A model generated the notes under the pieces. The model was not told the DNA's origin and did not search any database. It saw only the letters and a program-made list of their open reading frames with translations. A DNA stretch of 64,000 nt. It comes from Limnohabitans sp. 63ED37-2 (GTDB taxonomy: Bacteria; Pseudomonadota; Gammaproteobacteria; Burkholderiales; Burkholderiaceae_C). The stretch spans positions 615,501 to 679,500 of the forward strand of contig NZ_CP011774.1 of NCBI RefSeq assembly GCF_001412535.1, given 5' to 3'. This document shows, piece by piece, positions 49,881 to 57,650 of this stretch (the stretch's first letter is position 1; each line of letters starts with the position of its first letter). The position numbers were made by a program, and so were the translations under genes.

Positions 49881-51434
49881 ATGACACGCACCATTCCGAT
49901 TCACCCCAGCACCGACGCATCCAACCCCGCAGGCCTGCAGGGTGACGGCATGGGTTGCCACGCCGGGACCGAGGCCATGGTGGCCGCGGCCAAAGAGGCA
50001 GGCAAGTCCGAGGTGCTGGACCAATACGCCCGCGATTACCCGCGTCAACCCGATGCCGGTCCACACGACCAGCCGCAAAGCATGTGCCCGGCCTTTGGCT
50101 CGCTGCGGGTGGGTTTGCGCATGAAGCGCACCGCCACCATCCTTTCGGGTTCGGCCTGCTGTGTGTACGGGCTCACGTTCACATCGCATTTTTACGGTGC
50201 CCGCCGCAGCGTGGGCTATGTGCCATTCAACTCCGAGTCGCTGGTCACCGGTAAGCTGTTTGAAGACATCCGCGAAGCGGTGCATGCCGAGGCCGACCCG
50301 AGTCAGGTCGACACCGTCATCATCATCAACCTGTGTGTGCCCACGGCCAGCGGCGTGCCGCTGCAGTTGCTGCCCAAAGAGATCAATGGCGTGCGCATCA
50401 TCGGCATCGACGTGCCCGGATTTGGTGTGCCCACGCATGCCGAAGCCAAAGACGTGTTGGCCGGGGCGATGCTGAAATACGCCCGCGAAGAAATCATGAG
50501 CGGCCCGGTAGCCGCCCCCCGTGCGGGTCGCGGAGACAAGCCCACGGTGGCTTTGCTGGGTGAGATGTTCCCGGCCGACCCGGTCATCATCGGTCAAATG
50601 CTCGCCCCCATGGGCCTGGCCGCTGGCCCGGTGGTGCCCACACGCGAGTGGCGCGAGTTGTACGCCGCGCTCGACTGCTCGGTGGCCGCCGCCATCCACC
50701 CGTTTTACACCGCCAGCGTGCGCGAATTCAAAGCCGCAGGTCGCCCAGTGGTGGGCTCGGCCCCTGTGGGCCTCGAAGGCACACAAGACTGGTTGCAAAA
50801 CATTGGTCAGTCTGCAGGCATCGCGCAGGCGCAGATCGATGTGGCGCGCAACCAGGCTCTGACACAAATGCGTGGCCTCTTGATGCAAAAACCGATCAAC
50901 GGTCGCATCACCCTGAGCGGCTACGAAGGCTCCGAGTTGCTGGTGGGCCGTTTGCTGGTCGAGTGTGGCGCCGATCTGCGCTACGTGGGCTCGGCCTGTC
51001 CCGCCACCGAATGGAACGCACAAGACATCGCCTGGCTGCAAGCCAAAGGCGTGCAGGTGCAAATGCGTGCCTCGCTCGAGCAAGACCTGAATGCCATGTA
51101 CGAGTACCGGCCGCAGCTGGCCATCGGCACCACCCCGGTGGTGCAGATCGCCAAGCAAAACAGCGTGCCGTCCTTGTACTTCACCAACCTGATTTCGGCC
51201 CGTCCCTTGATGGGGGTGGCCGGAGCCGGATCACTCGTGCAGGTTGTGCAAGCGGCCATGGGCAACCAAGCCCGCTTTGACGCCATGAAGGATTTCTTTG
51301 GTGATGTGGGTGCAGGCCACGCCGCAGGCGTGTGGGAGTCGGTGCCCAAAGACCGGCCCGAGTTCAAGGCCGAGACCCGTCGCCAGATTGAAAAGCTCTT
51401 GAAAAAGCGCAAAGCCGAGGAGATGGGTTCATGA
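49881..51434 (+). CDS. bchY: Chlorophyllide a reductase subunit BchY
   Basis: 517-residue NifD-like subunit of chlorophyllide oxidoreductase. The cluster cysteines are visible in DGMGCHAGTE near residue 30, SMCPAFGSL near residue 70 and SGSACCVYGL near residue 92. It reduces the B ring of chlorophyllide together with BchZ and BchX. bchZ starts 4 nt before its stop (ATGA). Confidence 0.94.
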   Translation: MTRTIPIHPSTDASNPAGLQGDGMGCHAGTEAMVAAAKEAGKSEVLDQYARDYPRQPDAGPHDQPQSMCPAFGSLRVGLRMKRTATILSGSACCVYGLTFTSHFYGARRSVGYVPFNSESLVTGKLFEDIREAVHAEADPSQVDTVIIINLCVPTASGVPLQLLPKEINGVRIIGIDVPGFGVPTHAEAKDVLAGAMLKYAREEIMSGPVAAPRAGRGDKPTVALLGEMFPADPVIIGQMLAPMGLAAGPVVPTREWRELYAALDCSVAAAIHPFYTASVREFKAAGRPVVGSAPVGLEGTQDWLQNIGQSAGIAQAQIDVARNQALTQMRGLLMQKPINGRITLSGYEGSELLVGRLLVECGADLRYVGSACPATEWNAQDIAWLQAKGVQVQMRASLEQDLNAMYEYRPQLAIGTTPVVQIAKQNSVPSLYFTNLISARPLMGVAGAGSLVQVVQAAMGNQARFDAMKDFFGDVGAGHAAGVWESVPKDRPEFKAETRRQIEKLLKKRKAEEMGS

Positions 51435-52957
51435 ACCAAGTGTCCCCACCCCCCAGCACCGTGGCCAAGCCCAAGTCGCCCCTCATCCTTGACCATGACC
51501 GCGCAGGCGGTTACTGGGGCGCGGTGTATGTGTTCACCGCCATCAAGGGCTTGCAGGTGGTGATCGACGGCCCGGTGGGCTGCGAAAACCTGCCGGTGAC
51601 CTCGGTGCTGCATTACACCGACGCGCTGCCCCCGCACGAGTTGCCGATTGTGGTGACGGGCCTGGCCGAAGAGCAGCTGGGCCGCGAAGGCACCGAAGGC
51701 GCGATGAAACGGGCGCACGCCACGCTCGACCCCGAACTGCCCGCTGTGGTGGTGACCGGCTCGATCGCCGAGATGATCGGTGGTGGTGTCACGCCCGAAG
51801 GCACCAACATCGCCCGCTTTTTGCCACGCACCATTGACGAAGACCAATGGCAATGCGCCAACCGTGCCATGTATTGGCTCTGGAGCGAGTACGGTCTGCG
51901 CAAAGTCCCTGCACGCAAGCCTTTTGAAGAACGCCCTGTGGGCGAAAAGCCCCGCGTCAACATCATAGGCCCCTGCTACGGCACCTTCAACAGCCCCAGC
52001 GATCTGGCCGAAATTCGCCGCTTGGTGCAAGGCATCGGCGCCGACGTCAACATGGTCTTCCCGCTGACCAGTCACTTGGCCGATGTGTCGCGCTTGGTGG
52101 AAGCCGATGTGAACATTTGCATGTACCGCGAATTTGGCCGCATGCTCTGCGAGGCGCTTGAGCGCCCCTATTTGCAAGCACCCATTGGCCTGCACAGCAC
52201 CACCAACTTTTTGCGCAAGTTGGGCGAACTGCTGCACCTGGACCCAGAGCCCTTCATCGAGCGCGAAAAACACACCACTTTGAAGCCCATGTGGGACCTA
52301 TGGCGTTCTGTCACACAAGACTTTTTTGCCACTGCCAGCTTTGCGGTGGTGGCCGGAGAGACCTATTCGCGGGGTCTCAAAAACTTCCTCGAAAACGAAA
52401 TGGGCTTGCCCTGTCGCTTCAGCGTGTCACGCACTGCGGGCAACAAGACCGACAACGCCGCTGTGCGCGAACTGGTCAAAACGCAAACGCCACTCATCAT
52501 GTTTGGCAGCTACAACGAGCGCATGTACCTGAGCGAAATCTCAGGCGGCAGCCCCATGCGTGCGGCCTTCATTCCTGCGTCCTTCCCCGGCGCCATCATT
52601 CGGCGCCACACCGGCACGCCCTTCATGGGCTACAGCGGTGCGAGTTATCTGATCCAAGAGGTGTGTAACGCGCTGTTTGATGCGCTGTTCCACATCTTGC
52701 CATTGGGCACCGAGATGGACAAGGCCCCCGCCACCCATGCGCGTGGTGTGGTCGCGCCCAACGCCAGCTGGCAAGACCAAGCCCAACAGCGCCTGCGCGA
52801 TGTGGTGCAAAGCCAGCCGGTGCTGGTGCAGATCTCTGCGGCCAAGCGCTTGCGCGACCAGGCCGAACAACTCTCGCAGGCCCAAGGCCACAGCGAGGTG
52901 ACCGAAGCCCATGTGAACGCGGCTAGCCGCGAACTGGGTCTGGGGATCGCTGCATGA
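51431..52957 (+). CDS. bchZ: Chlorophyllide a reductase subunit BchZ
   Basis: 508-residue NifK-like partner of BchY. DHDRAGGYWGAVYVFTAIKGL near residue 20 and the cluster region DGPVGCENLPVTS near residue 42 mark the N-terminal half; VVAGETYSRGLKNFLENE near residue 305 lies in the second half. The C-terminal part is a protochlorophyllide reductase-like helical extension. Its stop overlaps a small ORF and the puf genes follow after 140 nt. Confidence 0.94.
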   Translation: MNQVSPPPSTVAKPKSPLILDHDRAGGYWGAVYVFTAIKGLQVVIDGPVGCENLPVTSVLHYTDALPPHELPIVVTGLAEEQLGREGTEGAMKRAHATLDPELPAVVVTGSIAEMIGGGVTPEGTNIARFLPRTIDEDQWQCANRAMYWLWSEYGLRKVPARKPFEERPVGEKPRVNIIGPCYGTFNSPSDLAEIRRLVQGIGADVNMVFPLTSHLADVSRLVEADVNICMYREFGRMLCEALERPYLQAPIGLHSTTNFLRKLGELLHLDPEPFIEREKHTTLKPMWDLWRSVTQDFFATASFAVVAGETYSRGLKNFLENEMGLPCRFSVSRTAGNKTDNAAVRELVKTQTPLIMFGSYNERMYLSEISGGSPMRAAFIPASFPGAIIRRHTGTPFMGYSGASYLIQEVCNALFDALFHILPLGTEMDKAPATHARGVVAPNASWQDQAQQRLRDVVQSQPVLVQISAAKRLRDQAEQLSQAQGHSEVTEAHVNAASRELGLGIAA

Positions 52958-53085
52958 GCTACGCCCCCAACAACACACCAGCCGGTGCCGCCGCGTGCGG
53001 AACGGCTTATCCGATGTCGTGGCCTTTGGCTGCGGATGCCCATCTGCGCGGGCTGTGCGCAACCCGGGTCGCAAGGCCTCGTTAA
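52954..53085 (+). CDS. 43-residue ORF between bchZ and pufB
   Basis: ATG overlaps the bchZ stop by 4 nt, and the frame ends 12 nt before pufB. The product is Ala/Pro/Arg-rich without a membrane span. In Rhodobacter pufQ occupies this place, but PufQ is a membrane protein and this is not one. It may be a leader ORF or a decayed pufQ; reality of the product is uncertain. Confidence 0.25.
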   Translation: MSYAPNNTPAGAAACGTAYPMSWPLAADAHLRGLCATRVARPR

Positions 53086-53097
53086 CAGGAGAAAAAA

Positions 53098-53241
53098 ATG
53101 TCCACAAAGACATCAATTTCCGGACTCACCGATGAGGAAGCCCAGGAGTTTCACCATTACTGGATGCAAGGCACCGTGGGCTTCACAGCAGTTGCTGTGT
53201 TGGCACACATCTTGGTCTGGGCGTGGCGTCCCTGGTTCTGA
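53098..53241 (+). CDS. pufB: LH1 antenna beta polypeptide PufB
   Basis: 47-residue light-harvesting 1 beta chain. The start ATG follows AGGAGAAAAAA. Helical N-terminus (TDEEAQEFHHYWM) with a membrane-interface His, then one span with the bacteriochlorophyll ligand His37 in VLAHILVWAWRPWF, and the terminal WxWRPWF that is diagnostic of LH1 beta. It opens the puf operon; a 74-residue unknown gene, not pufA, follows. Confidence 0.95.
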   Translation: MSTKTSISGLTDEEAQEFHHYWMQGTVGFTAVAVLAHILVWAWRPWF

Positions 53242-53285
53242 TTCAGAGCCTGATTTTTTAACCATAGATTGACGGAGTCACTGTC

Positions 53286-53510
53286 ATGCAAAACACAACC
53301 CACCTCAACGAGGCCCATTCGCGTGCGGATGAGTCTCCCGCTTACTGGTCCATTTTCCTCATCGGATTCGGATGCCTGTTTGTGGTCGTCGTACTGGCCA
53401 AACTGGTCGGCGTTCACTGGCGGGATCTGCTGCCTGGTGCAGAAGATGCCAAGAGCATGAGTCAGGGTGTGAAAGCGGCTGTGTACACCTTCATGTCCCA
53501 CATCATTTAG
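53286..53510 (+). CDS. Unknown 74-residue single-TM protein between pufB and pufA
   Basis: Encodes one membrane span (residues about 20-43, rich in Val/Leu/Phe and ending LAKLVGVHW), a short Asn/Glu-rich N-terminus and a C-terminal segment with an amphipathic helix (SQGVKAAVYTFMSHII). It is translated in its own right: GACGGAG upstream, ATG 53286, TAG 53510, with the pufA ribosome site AGGAG in the stop region. It is not an antenna chain: the His is at the membrane edge (H44), not mid-span. The layout (single span, then a Leu-Pro turn and a short terminal helix) resembles PufX, but identity is not claimed. I know no family for it. Presence inside pufBA and strict operon spacing suggest an RC-LH1 subunit. 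Confidence 0.85.
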   Translation: MQNTTHLNEAHSRADESPAYWSIFLIGFGCLFVVVVLAKLVGVHWRDLLPGAEDAKSMSQGVKAAVYTFMSHII

Positions 53511-53520
53511 GAGATTCACC

Positions 53521-53730
53521 ATGTGGAGAATTTGGCGACTTTACGACCCTTTGCGTGCCATGGTACTGCAGGGCATTTTCTTGTTTGGCCTGGCCGCGAT
53601 GATTCACCTCATCTTGCTCAGCACCAACAAATTCAACTGGCTCGACGGCGCGAAAAAGCCCGTAGCAGCATCGGCGCAAAACTCGCCGCTGCCGACTTCG
53701 GTGGCTTCGCTCCCAGCGCCCAAGTCCTGA
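53521..53730 (+). CDS. pufA: LH1 antenna alpha polypeptide PufA
   Basis: 69-residue light-harvesting 1 alpha chain. It begins MWRIWRLYDPLRAMVLQG, has the bacteriochlorophyll ligand His29 in AAMIHLILLSTNKFNW and the hydrogen-bonding Trp40 at His+11 as in LH1. The tail (KPVAASAQ...) is about 15 residues longer than in Rhodobacter. Its stop lies in the first of two hairpins before pufL. Confidence 0.95.
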   Translation: MWRIWRLYDPLRAMVLQGIFLFGLAAMIHLILLSTNKFNWLDGAKKPVAASAQNSPLPTSVASLPAPKS

Positions 53731-53784
53731 TCCAGGACTTGCCGTCCAGGTGCTGACATTGAAATCTATTCAATGCAGCACCTG
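53722..53784 (+). other. Tandem intercistronic hairpins between pufA and pufL
   Basis: Hairpin 1: AAGTCCTG-atc-CAGGACTT (53722-53740) includes the pufA stop. Hairpin 2: CAGGTGCTgaCATTGAA and TTCAATGcAGCACCTG around ATCTA (53747-53784), a 15-base-pair stem with a small internal loop. Neither has a T-run, so they are mRNA-stabilising or processing elements; the pufA-pufL hairpin is known in Rhodobacter to raise LH1 over reaction-centre expression. Confidence 0.75.
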
Positions 53785-53814
53785 TTCATCCACTGAAAGC
53801 AGGAGGACCCAACC

Positions 53815-54651
53815 ATGGCCATGCTGAATTTTGAGAAAAAGTACCGTGTTCGCGGTGGTACCCTGCTGGGTGGTGATTTGTTCGACTTTTGGGTCGGCCC
53901 GTTTTACGTCGGTTTTTTCGGCGTCACAACCCTTTTCTTTTCGTTCCTGGGCACGGCGCTCATTTTGTGGGGTGCCTCACAAGGCCCGACCTGGAACATT
54001 TGGCAGATCAGCATTGCACCGCCTGATCTGTCGTACGGCCTGCGCTTTGCGCCCCTGATGGAAGGCGGCCTTTGGCAGCTCATCACGGTGTGTGCCATCG
54101 GCGCCTTTGGCTCGTGGATGATGCGCGAGGTCGAAATCTGTCGCAAGCTGGGCATGGGCTTTCATGTGCCTGTGGCCTTCGGTGTGGCCATCTCGGCTTA
54201 TGTCACTTTGGTGGTGGTGCGGCCGGTGCTCATGGGCGCTTGGGGCCATGGCTTTCCGTACGGCATTTACAGCCACCTGGACTGGGTCTCCAACGTGGGT
54301 TACCAGTACCTGCACTTTCACTACAACCCGGCGCACATGATCGCCGTGAGTTTCTTTTTTGCCAGCGTGTTTGCTCTGTCGCTGCACGGCGGTCTGGTCC
54401 TTTCCTCCACCAACCCCACACCGGGCACCGTGGTCAAGACACCCGAGCACGAAGACACCTTCTTCCGCGACTTCATCGGTTATTCGGTGGGCACATTGGG
54501 TATTCACCGAGTCGGTCTGTTCCTGGCATTGGCGGCAGTCTTGTTCAGTGCGCTGTGCATTGTGCTCAGCGGCCCCTTCTGGAGCCGTGGCTGGCCCGAG
54601 TGGTGGAGCTGGTGGCTAAACCTGCCGATCTGGTCCCAGTGGCCTGTGTGA
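53815..54651 (+). CDS. pufL: Photosynthetic reaction centre L subunit PufL
   Basis: 278-residue type II reaction centre core subunit with five spans. It opens LNFEKKYRVRGGTLLGGDLFDFWVGP. The special-pair region NVGYQYLHFHYNPAHM (near residue 165) and the iron/QB histidine regions ALSLHGGLVLSST and GTLGIHRVGLFL (near 190 and 230) are in place. ATG 53815 has AGGAGGA upstream, which fits strong translation. Confidence 0.96.
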   Translation: MAMLNFEKKYRVRGGTLLGGDLFDFWVGPFYVGFFGVTTLFFSFLGTALILWGASQGPTWNIWQISIAPPDLSYGLRFAPLMEGGLWQLITVCAIGAFGSWMMREVEICRKLGMGFHVPVAFGVAISAYVTLVVVRPVLMGAWGHGFPYGIYSHLDWVSNVGYQYLHFHYNPAHMIAVSFFFASVFALSLHGGLVLSSTNPTPGTVVKTPEHEDTFFRDFIGYSVGTLGIHRVGLFLALAAVLFSALCIVLSGPFWSRGWPEWWSWWLNLPIWSQWPV

Positions 54652-54700
54652 GTCGGATGACAAAACCCGTCCGAACCTGAAGAATTGAGGAGTACCACAA

Positions 54701-55678
54701 ATGGCCGATTATCAAAACCTGTTCACCACGGTGCAAGCCGTGGGTCCAGTGCACCATGGGGTGGAACTGGGTCACGGCAACAGTCCGCGCACGGGACAAC
54801 CTGTGATCAATTACTGGATCGGCAAGCTGGGCAATGCCCAGCTGGGTCCGATTTACTTGGGGGGGCTGGGTTTGGCCTCACTGGTGTGTGGCTTGATCGC
54901 CTTCACCTTGATCGGCATGAACATGCTGGCCTCGGTCAACTACGACCCGATCCAATTTGTGCGCCAGCTGTTTTGGCTGTCGCTGGAGCCACCACCCCCA
55001 AGTTATGGCCTGAGTTTGCCGCCGCTCAACCAAGGCGGCTGGTTCCTCATCGTCGGTCTGTTCCTCACCGCGTCCATCATGTTCTGGTGGGCCCGTACTT
55101 ACCGTCGCGCGGTTGAGCTGGGCATGGGTTTGCACATCGCTTGGGCTTTTGCTGCAGCCATTTGGTTGTTCTTGGTGCTGGGCTTGTTCCGCCCCATCTT
55201 GATGGGTTCTTGGGGTGAGGCTGTGCCTTACGGCATCTTCTCCCACCTGGACTGGACAGCGGCTTTCTCGTTGCGCTACGGCAACCTGTTCTACAACCCC
55301 TTCCACGCGCTGTCTATCGTGTTCCTCTATGGCTCGGCCCTGCTGTTTGCCATGCACGGTGCCACCATTTTGGCTGTGACCCGTTACGGCGGTGAGCGCG
55401 AGATCGAGCAGATCACCGATCGCGGTACCGCCTCTGAGCGTGCGGCCTTGTTCTGGCGCTGGACCATGGGTTTCAACGCGACCATGGAATCGATTCACCG
55501 TTGGGCCTGGTGGTTCGCCGTCCTGTGTCCCATCACCGGCGGTATCGGCATCTTGCTGACCGGCACCGTGGTCGACAACTGGTACCTGTGGGCCATCAAG
55601 CATGGCGTGGCGCCACCGTACCCCGAAATTTTTCCAGCGATGGCTGACCCCGCGCTGAGCACAGGAGTCAAGCCATGA
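54701..55678 (+). CDS. pufM: Photosynthetic reaction centre M subunit PufM
   Basis: 325-residue partner of PufL. Special-pair and quinone regions: RYGNLFYNPFHALSIVF near residue 195, LLFAMHGATILAV near residue 215 and ESIHRWAWWFAVL near residue 268 (QA site with Trp). It overlaps pufC by 4 nt at its 3' end. Confidence 0.96.
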   Translation: MADYQNLFTTVQAVGPVHHGVELGHGNSPRTGQPVINYWIGKLGNAQLGPIYLGGLGLASLVCGLIAFTLIGMNMLASVNYDPIQFVRQLFWLSLEPPPPSYGLSLPPLNQGGWFLIVGLFLTASIMFWWARTYRRAVELGMGLHIAWAFAAAIWLFLVLGLFRPILMGSWGEAVPYGIFSHLDWTAAFSLRYGNLFYNPFHALSIVFLYGSALLFAMHGATILAVTRYGGEREIEQITDRGTASERAALFWRWTMGFNATMESIHRWAWWFAVLCPITGGIGILLTGTVVDNWYLWAIKHGVAPPYPEIFPAMADPALSTGVKP

Positions 55679-56736
55679 ACCCGAACACCACACACCCATC
55701 CCGCTGGATGGGCCGCATGGCCAAAGGCTTGGGCCTGGCACTGGTCGGCCTGGTGCTGGCCGGTTGCGAGCGCCCGATTCCCGAATCGGTGCAAAGCGGC
55801 TACCGGGGCACCGGCATGGCGCAGGTCTACAACGCGCGTTTGCTCGAAGTCAAAACCGAAAAGAACCAGCCGCCTGTGGCCATTCCATCGGCCGGTTCTG
55901 ACGGGCCCAAGGCCTCGCAGGTCTACAAGAACGTCAAAGTCCTGGGTGACCTGAGCGTGGGTGATTTCAACCGCCTGATGGTCTCCATGACCAGCTGGGT
56001 GGCGCCCAACGAGGGCTGCGCTTATTGCCATGCCTTGCCCAACTTTGAAGACGACAGCAAATACACCAAGGTGGTGGCACGGCGCATGGTCGAGATGACC
56101 CAGCACATCAACGCCGACTGGCAGCCGCACGTCGCCCAGACCGGGGTGACCTGCTACACCTGTCACCGTGGCGAGCCCGTGCCCAGCGCCATCTGGTTCA
56201 AGTCCAACCCGCAACCTTATGGCTCGAACTTCATGGGCGACAAGGCTGGACAAAACGAGCCTTCTCCCGTGGTCAATTTGTCATCTCTGCCTAACGATCC
56301 CTTCACCCCGTTTTTGCTGGACAAGCAAAACATCCGTGTGAACGGCCCCACTGCGCTGCCCTCGGGTAACCGCCAGTCGATCAAGCAAGCCGAATGGACC
56401 TATGGCCTGATGACGCACATGTCGACCTCGCTGGGTGTGAACTGCACCTACTGCCACAACACGCAGTCCTTCCAGAACTGGGAAAACAGCCCACCACAAC
56501 GCGTGACCGCATGGCACGGCATCCGCATGGCGCGGGACCTGAACTTGACCTTCATGGAGCCTTTGACCGAAGTCTTCCCGGCGCACCGCAAGGGCCCCAT
56601 GGGTGACGTGGCCAAGCTCAATTGCGCCACTTGCCACCAAGGGGCCTACAAGCCGCTGAACGGCGCGCCCATGGCCAAAGACTTCCCTGAGTTGCTCAAA
56701 CCTGCTTTGGCTGCGTCCAAAGTGGCGGCCAAGTAG
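55675..56736 (+). CDS. pufC: Reaction-centre tetraheme cytochrome c subunit PufC
   Basis: 353-residue lipoprotein cytochrome. A signal segment ends in the lipobox LAGC with the lipidated Cys31. Four CxxCH heme sites are present at 115-119 (CAYCH), 160-164 (CYTCH), 257-261 (CTYCH) and 317-321 (CATCH). It reduces the photo-oxidised special pair from the periplasm. Start ATG 55675 overlaps pufM (ATGA). Confidence 0.96.
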   Translation: MNPNTTHPSRWMGRMAKGLGLALVGLVLAGCERPIPESVQSGYRGTGMAQVYNARLLEVKTEKNQPPVAIPSAGSDGPKASQVYKNVKVLGDLSVGDFNRLMVSMTSWVAPNEGCAYCHALPNFEDDSKYTKVVARRMVEMTQHINADWQPHVAQTGVTCYTCHRGEPVPSAIWFKSNPQPYGSNFMGDKAGQNEPSPVVNLSSLPNDPFTPFLLDKQNIRVNGPTALPSGNRQSIKQAEWTYGLMTHMSTSLGVNCTYCHNTQSFQNWENSPPQRVTAWHGIRMARDLNLTFMEPLTEVFPAHRKGPMGDVAKLNCATCHQGAYKPLNGAPMAKDFPELLKPALAASKVAAK

Positions 56737-56771
56737 TTCTCCCCGCCTTGACTTGATGACCGGACCCCGTC

Positions 56772-57650
56772 ATGGAAGCCCTCACACCCCTTCATGACCC
56801 GCTGTCCGGCGTGGTGGTGGTGTTGCTGGCCGATTTTTTGCGGCAGCACCAGGGCTGGGGTTGGTTGCGTCTGGTGGCCGGGGCCACGCCCTACAAGGAC
56901 GTGCCCGGCCTGACCATGGTCAAGGTCATGGGCAGTGGCCATGGCGGCGGTTTCAGCTTGCGCCCCAGTGCCACGCACCAGGGCCTGATCTGCACTTTCA
57001 GCCACCTCGATCTGGCTTTGAAGTTTTTGGACAGCTCGGCAGTGCAGGCCTACCGCAGCCGCGCCCGCGAGTGCTGGACGGGCGTGTTGTCCGTGCAATC
57101 GGCCCGGGGCCATTGGGACAAACAAGCCTGGCAAGCGAGCAGCGCACAAGCGCTGGGCATGCCTGGCGAGAAGCAGGACAAGAGCGAGCAGGGCAACCCA
57201 GGCCAGAGCTTGGACGGCCAGCCGCACAGCGGTCCTTTTGCCGTGCTCACCCGCGCCAGCATCGTGCCCACCAAGGCCATGGCTTTTTGGCGTTATGCCC
57301 CGGCCGCACAAGCCGATCTGGGCCAAGCCCCCGGTTGTCTGTTGGCCATGGGCCTGGGCGAAGCACCTTTGGTGCGCCAATGCACCTTCAGCCTGTGGGA
57401 GGACACAGCCGCCATGCTGCAGTACGCCCGCCAGGGCGCTCACCAGGTGGCCAGTGCCGCTGCTTACAAGCACCAGTTTTTTTCTGAATCGCTTTTTGTG
57501 CGCATGCAGGTGCTGCAGATGGCCGGTGTCTGGCAAGGCCGCAGTTTCGATGCGCCCGCCAAGGCCGTTCAGGGCACCGCCCCAGCCGATGTGGCGCTGG
57601 CCGACAGCCGCCTGGCCGGTGTGCCCAGCCTGGAGGTCAGCCATGTCTGA
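56772..57650 (+). CDS. crtA: Spheroidene monooxygenase CrtA
   Basis: 292-residue enzyme that adds the 2-keto group, giving spheroidenone or 2-ketospirilloxanthin under oxygen. The sequence features ATPYKDVPGLTMVKVMGSG near residue 42, AVLTRASI near residue 160 and FWRYAPAAQADL near residue 175, the typical heme-binding-region residues of CrtA. An insert (GEKQDKSEQGN, residues about 135-150) lengthens it. Its stop overlaps crtD by 8 nt. Confidence 0.9.
   Translation: MEALTPLHDPLSGVVVVLLADFLRQHQGWGWLRLVAGATPYKDVPGLTMVKVMGSGHGGGFSLRPSATHQGLICTFSHLDLALKFLDSSAVQAYRSRARECWTGVLSVQSARGHWDKQAWQASSAQALGMPGEKQDKSEQGNPGQSLDGQPHSGPFAVLTRASIVPTKAMAFWRYAPAAQADLGQAPGCLLAMGLGEAPLVRQCTFSLWEDTAAMLQYARQGAHQVASAAAYKHQFFSESLFVRMQVLQMAGVWQGRSFDAPAKAVQGTAPADVALADSRLAGVPSLEVSHV

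Noticed and set aside
52541..53116. 191-codon minus-strand frame across bchZ-pufB
   Set aside because: Shadow of real genes on the plus strand; no ribosome site or domain.
53286..53510. Calling the 74-residue gene pufX or pufQ
   Set aside because: Single-span layout is similar to PufX but no shared motif; PufQ end motif (arginine-rich ITPxIF) is absent. Left as unknown.
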